The notes beneath the pieces are model-generated. The model had not been told where the DNA came from. It did not search any database and saw only the letters and a program-made list of their open reading frames with translations. From assembly GCF_026967985.1 (NCBI RefSeq), contig NZ_JAPVBJ010000003.1, positions 433,101 to 497,100 of the forward strand: 64,000 nucleotides of DNA, read 5' to 3'. A program made the translations under genes and the position numbers. Shown piece by piece: positions 25,986 through 34,207 of this stretch (its first letter is position 1; each line of letters starts with the position of its first letter). The stretch is from Modestobacter sp. VKM Ac-2984. Its GTDB lineage: Bacteria; Actinomycetota; Actinomycetes; Mycobacteriales; Geodermatophilaceae.

Positions 25986-28859
25986 TCAGTCCTCGGCCAA
26001 CGTCTGCACCACGGCCGCGGCCCCGCTGCCCAGCCGCTCCTTGGCCTCGGCGCTGACCGTGAGCTGCCGGGCCGGGCTGTCGAGCCGGACGATGAACCGC
26101 TCGAGCTGCCGGACGGCCTGGTCGGGACGCCCCTGCTCCGCATGCCGGGCGGCGGCATCGAGCGCCGCGGCCAGCTGCCTGGCCAGCGGCCCCGACACGT
26201 GCTCCCGGTCGAGGTACCGCTGGAAGGTCTGGCGGAGACCGTCCAGGTCGACCACGTCACCGCTCAGCTCGGTGGAGGCGGAGAACGGCAGGGCGGCGGG
26301 GTCGAGGGCCCGGGTGGTGTTCTCCGTCGAGCCGAGGACCGCCGAGAACGCGGGGGTGGTCATGACGAAGGTCAGGACCCGTCGGGCGTTGGCCTCCAGC
26401 GCGGCTCGCGTGCTCTCGTGGTCCTCGGTGAGTGCACGGGAGAAGTCGGCGAGCCCCTGCCGGTCGTAGCCCGGGACCGGGATGTTGAGCATGAGGTCCG
26501 TCCCGGCCGCGGAGGCGCTCACGGCGTTCATGTAGGGCGAGATCCAGATGTCGGAGACCACGAACCCGTCGAAGCCCCACTCGCCGCGGGCGACGCCCTG
26601 GAGGAGTTCGGGAGTCGCACCGACCCACGTCTCACCGAGTCGGTTGAACGACGCCATGATCCCCAGTGAGCCGGCCTTGACGCCGTACTCGAACGGCTTG
26701 AGGTAGATCTCCCGCAGGGCACGCTCGGAGATGTAGGTCTCCACACCCTGCCGGTTCTGCTCCTGCTCGTTGCCCACGAAGTGCTTGACGACCGTGGTGA
26801 CGCCCTGCTGGCCGGCTCCGACGACGACGTTGGCCATCATCCCGGCGCCCAGCAGCGGGTCCTCCGAGTAGTACTCGAAGTTCCGGCCGCCCATCGGGTT
26901 GCGGTGGGTGTTGGCGCCGGGGGCGTACCAGGCGTCGACCCCGAGGGCGCGGGCCTCCGCGGCGGCGGCGGCGCCGTAGCGATGGGCGAGCTCGGTGTTC
27001 CACGTCGCCGCGAGCATCGAGGCCGCCGGGAACCCGGTTCCGTTCGGCTGGCCGCTGCCCGCGGGCGCCTTCACCTGCGCGGGTCCGTCCGTCGCGGCGG
27101 TCGCGGGGATGCCGAGGCGGTCCAGACCGATGGTCTTGAACCCGCCCTGCAGCTGCATCGCCACGAGCTCGGCGTCGGTGAACTGGGCGAGGAAGGCGTC
27201 CATGCGCGTCGGGTCCGCGTGGACGTCGGTGAGCTGGACCTCCGCCGGGCTCTGCCCCGGGGCCAGCGCGATCCGGTTCCCGTCGACCAGCGCCGGCATG
27301 GCGTCGGGTTCGTTGAGGAAGCCGGGCGGGTTCCCGGAGCCCTGGGCGTTGAAGCCGGAGCCGCGCGGGCTGGTGTTCGGGACCGTCCGCGTGCCGGTGG
27401 CCGGCGCGGTCGGGGCGGTCGCCTCGGGGTCCGTCTGGGACAGGACCGTCAGGCCCTCCCCTGCCTCGGCGAAGCGGTTCTCCAACGGAGCGCCCGTCGT
27501 CGGGTCCTCCTCGATGACGACCGGCTCGCTCAGCCGGAAGCTCCCGGTGACCTCGACGTCCTGCACGGAGGCACCGGAGTGGACCGTGTACTCGCCGGCG
27601 TCGAGCAGGTAGGCGCCCCGCTCCTCGCTCCAGGAACTCAGACCGTAGGCGTCGACGGTCGTGGTGACGACCTGTGACTGGCCGGGCTCGAGCAGGTCGG
27701 TCTTGCCGAAGGCCCGCAGCTCCTTGGCCGGCTTCTCCAGCTCACCGGCGGGAGCCTCGACGTAGACCTGGACGACCTCCTTGCCCGGCACGTCGCCGGT
27801 GTTGGTGACCCGGGTCGCCACGGACAGCCCGTCGGGACCGTGCTCGACGTCGAGGACGTCGTGCTCGAAGTCGGTGTAGGACAGGCCGTGCCCGAAGGGG
27901 AACTGCACCGGCACGTCGAAGGTCTCGAAGTAGCGGTAGCCGACGTAGATGCCCTCCTCGTACTGGACGTAGTACTCGTCCAGTCCCGGCTCGCTCCCGG
28001 GCTTGACGAAGTCGCCGAAGTTCACCGTCGAGGGGTGGTCCTCGGTCCGGTGGGCGATCGTGTGCGGCAGCTTGCCCGACGGGTTCACGTCACCGGAGAG
28101 CATGTCGGCGACGGACAGCATGCCGGCCTGCCCCGGGGTCCAGACGACCGCGGCGGCCTTGATGGACTCGTGCTCCTCGAGGAAGCCCATCTCCAGTGCG
28201 ACACCGGTGTTGAACAGCACGACGACCTCGTCGAAGTTCGACGCGACGGCGTCGATCATCTCCCGCTCGTCCGGGTAGAGCTCGAGGTCACCCAGGCCCG
28301 GGTCGTGGACCTCGCTGCCGTTGCGACCGATCATGACGACGGCCGTCCCGGAGAAGTCGCCGGCCTGCGCCAGGACGTCGCTGGGGAGGTCCATCTCCGC
28401 TCGCGCGACGGAGTTGATCCCGAACTCGTCGAACGTGCCGCCGGTGTCGCTGACGGGCCGGTAGTCCTGCTCCTTGCCCGGCACGCCGCCGTCGAGCCCT
28501 TCGTTCCACCACGTCTCGTAGCGCTGTGCGAGTGGCTCGTTGACCTGGAAGCCCTCGCCGCGCAGAGCGTCGAGCAGCCCCACGCCGCCGGCGTCGATGA
28601 CCGAACCGGAACCGCCGCCGCCGAGGAAGGGCGCGACCTGGGTGGAACCGAAGACCGACAGCTGGGTCCCCCGGCTCAACGGCAGCGCAGCGTCGTTCGC
28701 CAGCAGGACGATGCCCTCGTCGGAGACCGCCTTCGCCACCGTCCCGCCCTCGTCGCTGGGGGCGGCTGCGGCGGGAGTGGCCGCCAGGCCGAGGGCGAGC
28801 CCCGTGGCGGTCAGCACAGCGGCAGACCTCCGTGCCCGGCCGGTGGACGTCTGTGTCAT
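25986..28859 (-). CDS. Secreted GH3 beta-glucosidase-type enzyme with permuted domain order
   Basis: 957 residues with a twin-arginine-like signal peptide (RARRSAAVL...ATPAAAA). The GH3 C-terminal alpha/beta domain comes first (about 45-280, EGIVLLANDAALPL), then an FnIII-like domain (about 340-440, VTNTGDVPGKEVVQVYV). The TIM-barrel catalytic domain is last (about 590-860), with KHFVGNEQEQNR and the nucleophile Asp770 in GFDGFVVSDIW. This reversed order is known in a minority of GH3 enzymes such as that of Ruminococcus albus. About 100 extra residues end the protein. It would cleave glycosides outside the cell. A divergent TetR gene lies upstream with an operator-like palindrome. Confidence 0.87.
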   Translation of the reverse strand: MTQTSTGRARRSAAVLTATGLALGLAATPAAAAPSDEGGTVAKAVSDEGIVLLANDAALPLSRGTQLSVFGSTQVAPFLGGGGSGSVIDAGGVGLLDALRGEGFQVNEPLAQRYETWWNEGLDGGVPGKEQDYRPVSDTGGTFDEFGINSVARAEMDLPSDVLAQAGDFSGTAVVMIGRNGSEVHDPGLGDLELYPDEREMIDAVASNFDEVVVLFNTGVALEMGFLEEHESIKAAAVVWTPGQAGMLSVADMLSGDVNPSGKLPHTIAHRTEDHPSTVNFGDFVKPGSEPGLDEYYVQYEEGIYVGYRYFETFDVPVQFPFGHGLSYTDFEHDVLDVEHGPDGLSVATRVTNTGDVPGKEVVQVYVEAPAGELEKPAKELRAFGKTDLLEPGQSQVVTTTVDAYGLSSWSEERGAYLLDAGEYTVHSGASVQDVEVTGSFRLSEPVVIEEDPTTGAPLENRFAEAGEGLTVLSQTDPEATAPTAPATGTRTVPNTSPRGSGFNAQGSGNPPGFLNEPDAMPALVDGNRIALAPGQSPAEVQLTDVHADPTRMDAFLAQFTDAELVAMQLQGGFKTIGLDRLGIPATAATDGPAQVKAPAGSGQPNGTGFPAASMLAATWNTELAHRYGAAAAAEARALGVDAWYAPGANTHRNPMGGRNFEYYSEDPLLGAGMMANVVVGAGQQGVTTVVKHFVGNEQEQNRQGVETYISERALREIYLKPFEYGVKAGSLGIMASFNRLGETWVGATPELLQGVARGEWGFDGFVVSDIWISPYMNAVSASAAGTDLMLNIPVPGYDRQGLADFSRALTEDHESTRAALEANARRVLTFVMTTPAFSAVLGSTENTTRALDPAALPFSASTELSGDVVDLDGLRQTFQRYLDREHVSGPLARQLAAALDAAARHAEQGRPDQAVRQLERFIVRLDSPARQLTVSAEAKERLGSGAAAVVQTLAED

Positions 28860-28943
28860 GAGCGTGTTCTTCCTCAGGGTGTGAGTCGACGGCTGAGGCC
28901 TCGACGGGCGACCACGTGCTCGCGCGCGCTGACCGGGTCAGAG

Positions 28944-28959
28944 CTAACCACGTGGTCAG
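28944..28959. promoter_or_regulatory. Near-perfect palindrome between the GH3 and TetR genes
   Basis: CTAACCACGTGGTCAG is a 16-bp palindrome with one mismatched pair, lying 85 bp before the GH3 start and 149 bp before the divergent TetR gene. It is a candidate operator for that regulator. Confidence 0.5.
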
Positions 28960-29107
28960 CACTAGCAGTGTCGCGCGGGTCACATGTGGTGTCGAGTCGT
29001 CGCCGTCGTGACCTCGGCGGTCGGTCCGGATCCGGAGCGAGGCCCTGCCACTACCCTGCTGTTCGCCGACCGGGTCCGGTGGGCGCAGCGCGACGCGAGG
29101 AGTCACC

Positions 29108-29770
29108 GTGGGACGGCAGCGGGGGCCCAACGTGCGCACCCCCGAGCGACGACAGGCCATCCTGCGCGCGGCTCGCGACAGCTTCGTCGAACACGGCGTC
29201 GACGCAGCGTCCCTCCGCGACATCGCCGCTCGCGCCGGGATGACCCACGCCGGACTGCTCCACCACTACCGGAGCAAGGACGAACTGGTCGTGGCGCTGC
29301 TGCAACAGCGCGATGCCGAAGAGGTCGCGCGCGACCGGGCTCGACGACCGGCCGCGGGCGAGGAGGACGCGCTGGCACCGCTGCTCGCCGAACTGCTCAC
29401 CGAGCGCCAAGCCGCACCCGAGCTCGTCCGGCTGTGGCTGGAGATGACCGCTGCCGCTGCACGCCCCGCCCATCCGGCCCACGACTACTTCGCCGAGCGC
29501 TATGCCGGGGCCCGCAGCGCCATGGCCGCGCACCTGCGGTCCCGCCTCGTCGCCGGCGCGGTGCCCGACGACATCGACTCCGAACGCCTCGCAGCTCTCC
29601 TGGCCGCCGTGCTCGACGGCCTGCAACTGCAGTGGCTGCACGACCGCGACCTGCCGGTCGTCGACATCCTCGGCCACTTCCTCGAACTGGTCACCACCCC
29701 TCCTGCGGCACCACCGGCAGCAGCAGCGGACCGCGGCCGCGACGCCAGGTCAGCAACGCGCGTCACCTGA
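29108..29770 (+). CDS. TetR-family regulator, probably of the GH3 gene
   Basis: 220 residues. The HTH is at about 18-60 (RAARDSFVEHGVDAASLRDI, MTHAGLLHHYRSKDEL). An all-helical C-terminal ligand domain follows, with an Ala/Pro-rich tail. A GTG start follows GAGGAG. It is transcribed divergently from the GH3 gene with a palindrome between them, the usual arrangement for local repression. The ligand is presumably a glycoside or sugar if the GH3 gene is its target. Confidence 0.82.
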   Translation: MGRQRGPNVRTPERRQAILRAARDSFVEHGVDAASLRDIAARAGMTHAGLLHHYRSKDELVVALLQQRDAEEVARDRARRPAAGEEDALAPLLAELLTERQAAPELVRLWLEMTAAAARPAHPAHDYFAERYAGARSAMAAHLRSRLVAGAVPDDIDSERLAALLAAVLDGLQLQWLHDRDLPVVDILGHFLELVTTPPAAPPAAAADRGRDARSATRVT

Positions 29771-29796
29771 TCCGACTCACGGCGGGGCCTGGTGGG

Positions 29797-30417
29797 TCAG
29801 AGACCGACGCTCGCTCCCCCGGACACCGAGATCCCTGTTGCAGTGCCTGCCGCAGCCAGCGCGAACGCGTCTCGCAAGGACGAGGTGAACTCCTCCGGCC
29901 CTGCCGCGGCGTCCCACGACATGAACGTCTCCCGCACACAGGCGAGGGCGATGCCGGCGACGACCCGCGCAGGGAAGGGGGCGAGCCCCTGCTCCCGCAG
30001 CCACTGGTGCAACACCACCTCGAACTTCGCGTTCGCGACGACGTGGTGCCGGTCCAGCTCCGGTTCGTTGGCCAGGATCTGCCGCCGGGCCGCGACGACC
30101 CGGTGCTCCGCGACGAGGTGCTCCTCCAGCGCCGTCGTGAGCCCGGTCCATGCCCCGCCGCCGGCGTGCTCGGCCAGGCGAGAGGCCAGCACTGCCTGTT
30201 CGGTCGGGTCAGGGTCGAAGAGCGCGGCGGCCTTGGAGTCGAAGTGGTTGAAGAAGGTGCGGCGTGAGACCCCGGCGCGCCCGGCGATGTCGTCGATCGA
30301 CACCTCGGCGAAGCCCCGCTCGGCGAACAGGTCGATGGCAGCGGATCTCAGCCGGCGCCACCGATCGGTCTTGGCGCCGTCAGTGGGCGCGGCTGGGACG
30401 ACGGGGGCCGAGGACAC
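29797..30417 (-). CDS. TetR-family regulator beside the GMC oxidoreductase gene
   Basis: 206 residues. The HTH at about 22-65 reads AIDLFAERGFAEVSIDDIAG and VSRRTFFNHFDSK. The C-terminal domain is helical. It starts at a GTG at 30417 with CGAGGG immediately upstream. It is divergent from the GMC oxidoreductase gene, and a 15-bp inverted repeat lies in the 81-bp gap, so it is the first candidate to bind the TKGCAC-N3-GTGCMA sites of this region. Confidence 0.82.
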   Translation of the reverse strand: MSSAPVVPAAPTDGAKTDRWRRLRSAAIDLFAERGFAEVSIDDIAGRAGVSRRTFFNHFDSKAAALFDPDPTEQAVLASRLAEHAGGGAWTGLTTALEEHLVAEHRVVAARRQILANEPELDRHHVVANAKFEVVLHQWLREQGLAPFPARVVAGIALACVRETFMSWDAAAGPEEFTSSLRDAFALAAAGTATGISVSGGASVGL

Positions 30418-30456
30418 CCCTCGACATTACGTGTGACCGGGGTAACCTCCGATGGA

Positions 30457-30471
30457 TTGCACTGAGTGCAA
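30457..30471. promoter_or_regulatory. Operator-like inverted repeat at the GMC oxidoreductase promoter
   Basis: TTGCACTGAGTGCAA is a perfect 6-3-6 inverted repeat. It lies 8 bp after a weak promoter-like pair, TCGACA (30421-30426) and TAACCT (30443-30448), 16 bp apart, so it would cover the transcription start. It resembles the repeats at 36826-36887. Confidence 0.6.
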
Positions 30472-30498
30472 GTGGTGCCACCGACGATGGAGTTGAGT

Positions 30499-32100
30499 GT
30501 GAGCGAACAGTCCTGCGACGTCCTGATCATCGGAGCCGGCTCGTCCGGTTGCGTGCTGGCGAACCGACTGAGCGAGGACCCGGGGTTGGAGGTGCTCGTC
30601 CTCGAGGCGGGGGGTCCCGATCGACATCCGATGGTCTCGATCCCCAAGGGCATCGCCTTCACGCTGAAGAACCCCAAGTACGCGTGGTACTACCCGACCG
30701 AGCCGTTCGGCCCGTTCGGCCAGACGGAGTACTGGCTGCGCGGCAAGATGGTCGGCGGCTCCAGCTCGGTGAACGGGATGGTCTACAACCGCGGCTCGCA
30801 GGCGGACTTCGACGGCCTGGAGGCCGCGGGCAACCCGGGCTGGGGGTGGGCCGAGATGCTGCGGGTGTACCGGTCGATGGAGGACCACTCGCTGGGCGGC
30901 TCGGACACCCGGGGTGCGGGCGGCCCGCTGCAGGTGGGGGTCCGACCGGACACCGAGGAGGTCGGCGAGCTGCTCATGGAGTCCGCGGGACACCTGGGCA
31001 TCAAGAAGGTCGCGGACCTGAACGCCAGCGACGAGGAGCGGATCGGGTACACCCCTGCGACGATCCGCAACGGGCTCCGGGTGAGCGCAGCGCGAGCGTT
31101 CCTGCGACCGGCGCTCAAGCGCCCGAACGTCACGCTGCACACCGACACCCGGGTCACCAGGCTGCTGATCGAGAACGGCCGGGCCGTCGGCGTCGAAGCG
31201 GTGTCCGACGGTTCGACCGTCACCATCCGGGCCCGACGAGAGGTGATCCTGGCGGCCGGGGCGATCGCCAGCCCGCAGCTGCTGGAGCTCTCCGGCATCG
31301 GTTCCCCCGAGGTGCTGGGCGCGGCCGGCATCGACGTCAAGGTCGAGCACGAACGCATCGGCGAGGGGCTGCGTGAGCACCGCTGCTTCCCGCTGCAGGT
31401 GCGCCTGAAGAAGGACACCGGCTACAACCGGCTGCTCTCCAGCCGGCCGCGCCAGGGACTCAGCGGCGCCCGCTGGATGCTCACCCGGCGCGGCCCGATC
31501 GGGACGCCGGCGTACGACATGCTCTCCTTCTTCCGGACCTCCCCCGAGGTGGACCGGCCGAACGCCCAGGTGCTGCTCACCCCGTACTCGATGGGCCTGG
31601 GTGCCGCGAGCGTCGGCGTGGAGAACCGTCCCGGTTTCTCCCTGCTCGGCTTCACCCTCCGGCCCACCAGCACCGGCAGCGTGCACATCCGGTCGGCGGA
31701 CCCGACCGTGCCGCCCCGCATCGTGCCGAACTACCTCTCCACCGAGCACGACCGCTCCGTGTCGATCGCCATGTTCCGGAAGATGCGCGCCCTGGTCGCG
31801 CAGTCGCCGATCGCCGACCTGGTCGACTCCGAGATCCAGCCGGGCCGCGCGGTCGAGGACGACGAGTCGGTCCTGAATGCCGGCTTCCTCTACGGCGGCA
31901 CCGGCTACCACTCCAGTGGAGCTGTCGCGATGGGCCCGGACGACGCGTCACCGGTCGACTCCCGGTTGCGGGTGCGCGGTGTGGACGGCCTGCGGGTCGT
32001 CGACGTGTCGGTGATGCCCGCGATGCTCTCCGGCAACCTGAACGCCCCTGCCATGGCGATGGCCTGGCGGGCCGCGGAGTTGATCCGCGATGACCTCTGA
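30499..32100 (+). CDS. GMC-family FAD-dependent oxidoreductase
   Basis: 533 residues. The FAD-binding GAGSSGCVLANRLSED is near the N-terminus and GKMVGGSSSVNGMVYNRGS follows at about 85-100. The C-terminal GMC_oxred_C domain includes YGGTGYHSSGAVAMG, where the His is the catalytic base, and NLNAPAMAMAWRAAEL. Relatives are alcohol and choline dehydrogenases. I start at the GTG at 30499, preceded by GGAG at 6 nt; an upstream ATG at 30487 lacks a ribosome binding site. It heads an operon with the CMD-like and aldehyde dehydrogenase genes, suggesting alcohol to aldehyde to acid oxidation. Confidence 0.85.
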   Translation: MSEQSCDVLIIGAGSSGCVLANRLSEDPGLEVLVLEAGGPDRHPMVSIPKGIAFTLKNPKYAWYYPTEPFGPFGQTEYWLRGKMVGGSSSVNGMVYNRGSQADFDGLEAAGNPGWGWAEMLRVYRSMEDHSLGGSDTRGAGGPLQVGVRPDTEEVGELLMESAGHLGIKKVADLNASDEERIGYTPATIRNGLRVSAARAFLRPALKRPNVTLHTDTRVTRLLIENGRAVGVEAVSDGSTVTIRARREVILAAGAIASPQLLELSGIGSPEVLGAAGIDVKVEHERIGEGLREHRCFPLQVRLKKDTGYNRLLSSRPRQGLSGARWMLTRRGPIGTPAYDMLSFFRTSPEVDRPNAQVLLTPYSMGLGAASVGVENRPGFSLLGFTLRPTSTGSVHIRSADPTVPPRIVPNYLSTEHDRSVSIAMFRKMRALVAQSPIADLVDSEIQPGRAVEDDESVLNAGFLYGGTGYHSSGAVAMGPDDASPVDSRLRVRGVDGLRVVDVSVMPAMLSGNLNAPAMAMAWRAAELIRDDL

Positions 32101-32569
32101 GACGCCGGACCGGCCCGCGGCGACCGACCGCTGGAGCGCCGGCGGTGAGGTGATGGACGCCGTCTACGGTCCCGGCTTCTCCGCCCGGCTCTCCCCCACC
32201 GAGGCCGACCCCTGGCTGACCGACACCGTCGAGCACCTCTTCGGCGAGGTCTGGGCACGGCCGGGGCTCTCGATCCGGGACCGCCGGCTGCTGGTGATCG
32301 GCGCGACGGCGGCGCTCGGGCGGGAGGACCTGCTCCGGGTGCAGGTGCGCGGCGGCCTGCGGGGCGGGGAGTTCGACGCCGACGGCCTCCAGGAGGTGCT
32401 GCTGCAGCTGGCCTACTACGTCGGCTGGGGCAACGCCACGGCCCTGGCGGCCGGGATCAGGGCGGCGATCGCCGATGTGTCGGCCGAGGCGCCGCCGACG
32501 GACTCACACGCCCAGGACGACGCAGACACCCAGGACGAGGACACCCACGAGCGAGGAGCATCCGCATGA
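32090..32569 (+). CDS. Carboxymuconolactone decarboxylase-like (AhpD fold) protein
   Basis: 159 residues. The core at about 55-125 (PGLSIRDRRLLVIGATAALG, then LQEVLLQLAYYVGWGNATAL) is the all-helical CMD domain; no CxxC pair of AhpD peroxidase type is present. A Ser/Asp/Glu-rich tail ends the protein. It overlaps the GMC gene by 11 nt and the aldehyde dehydrogenase gene by 4 nt. Family members act on lactones in aromatic catabolism, but many are uncharacterised, so activity is open. Confidence 0.78.
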   Translation: MTSETPDRPAATDRWSAGGEVMDAVYGPGFSARLSPTEADPWLTDTVEHLFGEVWARPGLSIRDRRLLVIGATAALGREDLLRVQVRGGLRGGEFDADGLQEVLLQLAYYVGWGNATALAAGIRAAIADVSAEAPPTDSHAQDDADTQDEDTHERGASA

Positions 32570-34065
32570 CCACCACCCTCCCCGAGACCGACACCGGCTC
32601 CGGCCCGCTGGCCGGCGAGCGACGGCTGTTCATCGACGGCGAGCTCGTGCTCGCCTCCGACGGCGGGTTGATCGAGAACATCGACCCGAGCACCGGTGAG
32701 GTCGCCGGCCACGCCGCATCTGCGACCGCGGCGGACATGGAGCGGGCCATCGCCGCGGCACGGCGGGCCTTCGACGACGGCCGCTGGTCCGGTGACCCCG
32801 GGTTCCGCAGCCACTGCCTCCGGCAGCTGCACGAGGCGCTCCTGGAGGAGCGGGAGCGGCTGCGCCGGATCGTCGTCACCGAAGCCGGCAGCCCCATCGC
32901 GCTCACCCACGGCGTCCAGCTGCAGCAGCCGATCGACGAGGCCCTGTACTGGTCGGAGAAGGCGGTGTCGTTCGAGTACGAGGAGGAGTGGCCGGCGCAC
33001 GAGTCGAGGGGGCAGATGCACCGGCGCCGCATCCGGTACGAGCCCACCGGGGTCGTCGCGGCGATCACGCCGTGGAACTACCCGCTCTACCTCAACGTGG
33101 CCGAGTCGCTGCCCGCCCTGGCCGCGGGGAACACCGTCATCCTCAAGCCGGCCTCGCTCACGCCGTGGAGCGGGCTGGAGCTCGGTCGCATCGTCGCGGA
33201 GAAGACCGACATCCCAGCGGGGGTGTTCAACGTCGTCACCACCGACTCGACCGACGTCATCGAGATGCTCACGACCGATCCGCGGGTCGACATGGTGACG
33301 TTGACCGGCTCGACGGCGACCGGCCGCCGGGTGCTGGCCGCCGGCGCCGCCACCATCAAGAAGACCTTCCTCGAGTTGGGTGGCAAGTCCGCCCACGTCG
33401 TGCTCGAGGACGCGGACCTGATGCAGGTGCTGCCGAACACCGCAGCCGTCTGCTCGCACGCCGGGCAGGGGTGCACGCTCTCGACCCGGCTGCTGCTCCC
33501 CCGCAGCCGGTACGACGAGGCGCTGCGCATCCTGCAGGCCGTGTTCGAGCGGGTGCCCGTCGGCGACGTCTGGGACCCGGCGGTCATCCACGGGCCGCAG
33601 GTCAGCGCCCGGCAGCGGGACAACATCGTGGCGGCCATCGACGCTGCGGTGGCCGCGGGCGCTCGGCTGCTCACCGGTGGCCACGCTGTCACCGATCGAC
33701 CGGGGTACCACGTCGAACCGACGGTCCTGGTCGACGTGGACCCGTCGTCGGCAGTCGCGCAGGAGGAGATCTTCGGCCCGGTGCTCTGCGTGATCCCCTA
33801 CGACACCGTGGACGAGGCGGTGGAGATCGCCAACTCGACCATCTACGGCCTCGCCGGGGAGGTCAGCGGCGGTACCGACGAGGGCGCGCTGGAGGTGGCC
33901 CGGCGGCTGCGGGCGGGCAGCATCGCCGTCAACGGCGGGAACTACTTCTCGGTCACCACGCCGCTGGGCGGCTACGGGCAGAGCGGCTTGGGGCGGCGCA
34001 ACGGGGACGAGGGCTTCCGCGAGTACATGGAGCTCAAGGCCATCGGTCTGCCCCAGCGGGCGTGA
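32566..34065 (+). CDS. NAD(P)-dependent aldehyde dehydrogenase
   Basis: 499 residues, full length. The catalytic Cys303 is in AGQGCTLSTR and the general base Glu270 in FLELGGK. The PWN motif has Asn171. The EEIFGPVLCVIPYD and GGYGQSGLGRRNGDEG segments are typical. It oxidises an aldehyde to an acid, presumably the product of the GMC enzyme encoded two genes upstream. The ATG overlaps the preceding stop (ATGA) and follows GAGGAG. A strong terminator follows. Confidence 0.92.
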   Translation: MTTTLPETDTGSGPLAGERRLFIDGELVLASDGGLIENIDPSTGEVAGHAASATAADMERAIAAARRAFDDGRWSGDPGFRSHCLRQLHEALLEERERLRRIVVTEAGSPIALTHGVQLQQPIDEALYWSEKAVSFEYEEEWPAHESRGQMHRRRIRYEPTGVVAAITPWNYPLYLNVAESLPALAAGNTVILKPASLTPWSGLELGRIVAEKTDIPAGVFNVVTTDSTDVIEMLTTDPRVDMVTLTGSTATGRRVLAAGAATIKKTFLELGGKSAHVVLEDADLMQVLPNTAAVCSHAGQGCTLSTRLLLPRSRYDEALRILQAVFERVPVGDVWDPAVIHGPQVSARQRDNIVAAIDAAVAAGARLLTGGHAVTDRPGYHVEPTVLVDVDPSSAVAQEEIFGPVLCVIPYDTVDEAVEIANSTIYGLAGEVSGGTDEGALEVARRLRAGSIAVNGGNYFSVTTPLGGYGQSGLGRRNGDEGFREYMELKAIGLPQRA

Positions 34066-34111
34066 CACCGGCACCGACCGCAGCCGGCACCCGTCGGCAG
34101 CACTGAGGCAA

Positions 34112-34139
34112 GGCCGCCCCGCCGACCGGCGGGGCGGCC
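34112..34139 (+). terminator. Terminator of the GMC-CMD-aldehyde dehydrogenase operon
   Basis: GGCCGCCCCGCC and GGCGGGGCGGCC form a perfect 12-bp stem with a GACC loop, 46 nt after the stop codon. Confidence 0.75.
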
Positions 34140-34207
34140 CCGCTGTCCCGGGTGCGCTCAGGACGGCGGGACTTCCCGAGTACATCGATGACAGCGAGGT
34201 CGACAAC

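Noticed and set aside
30499-32100. GMC oxidoreductase as MftG, the mycofactocin GMC protein
   Set aside because: It is a GMC enzyme near mycofactocin-type genes, but I see no MftG-specific feature and it is in a separate operon with a CMD protein and aldehyde dehydrogenase. Only the general family call is supported.
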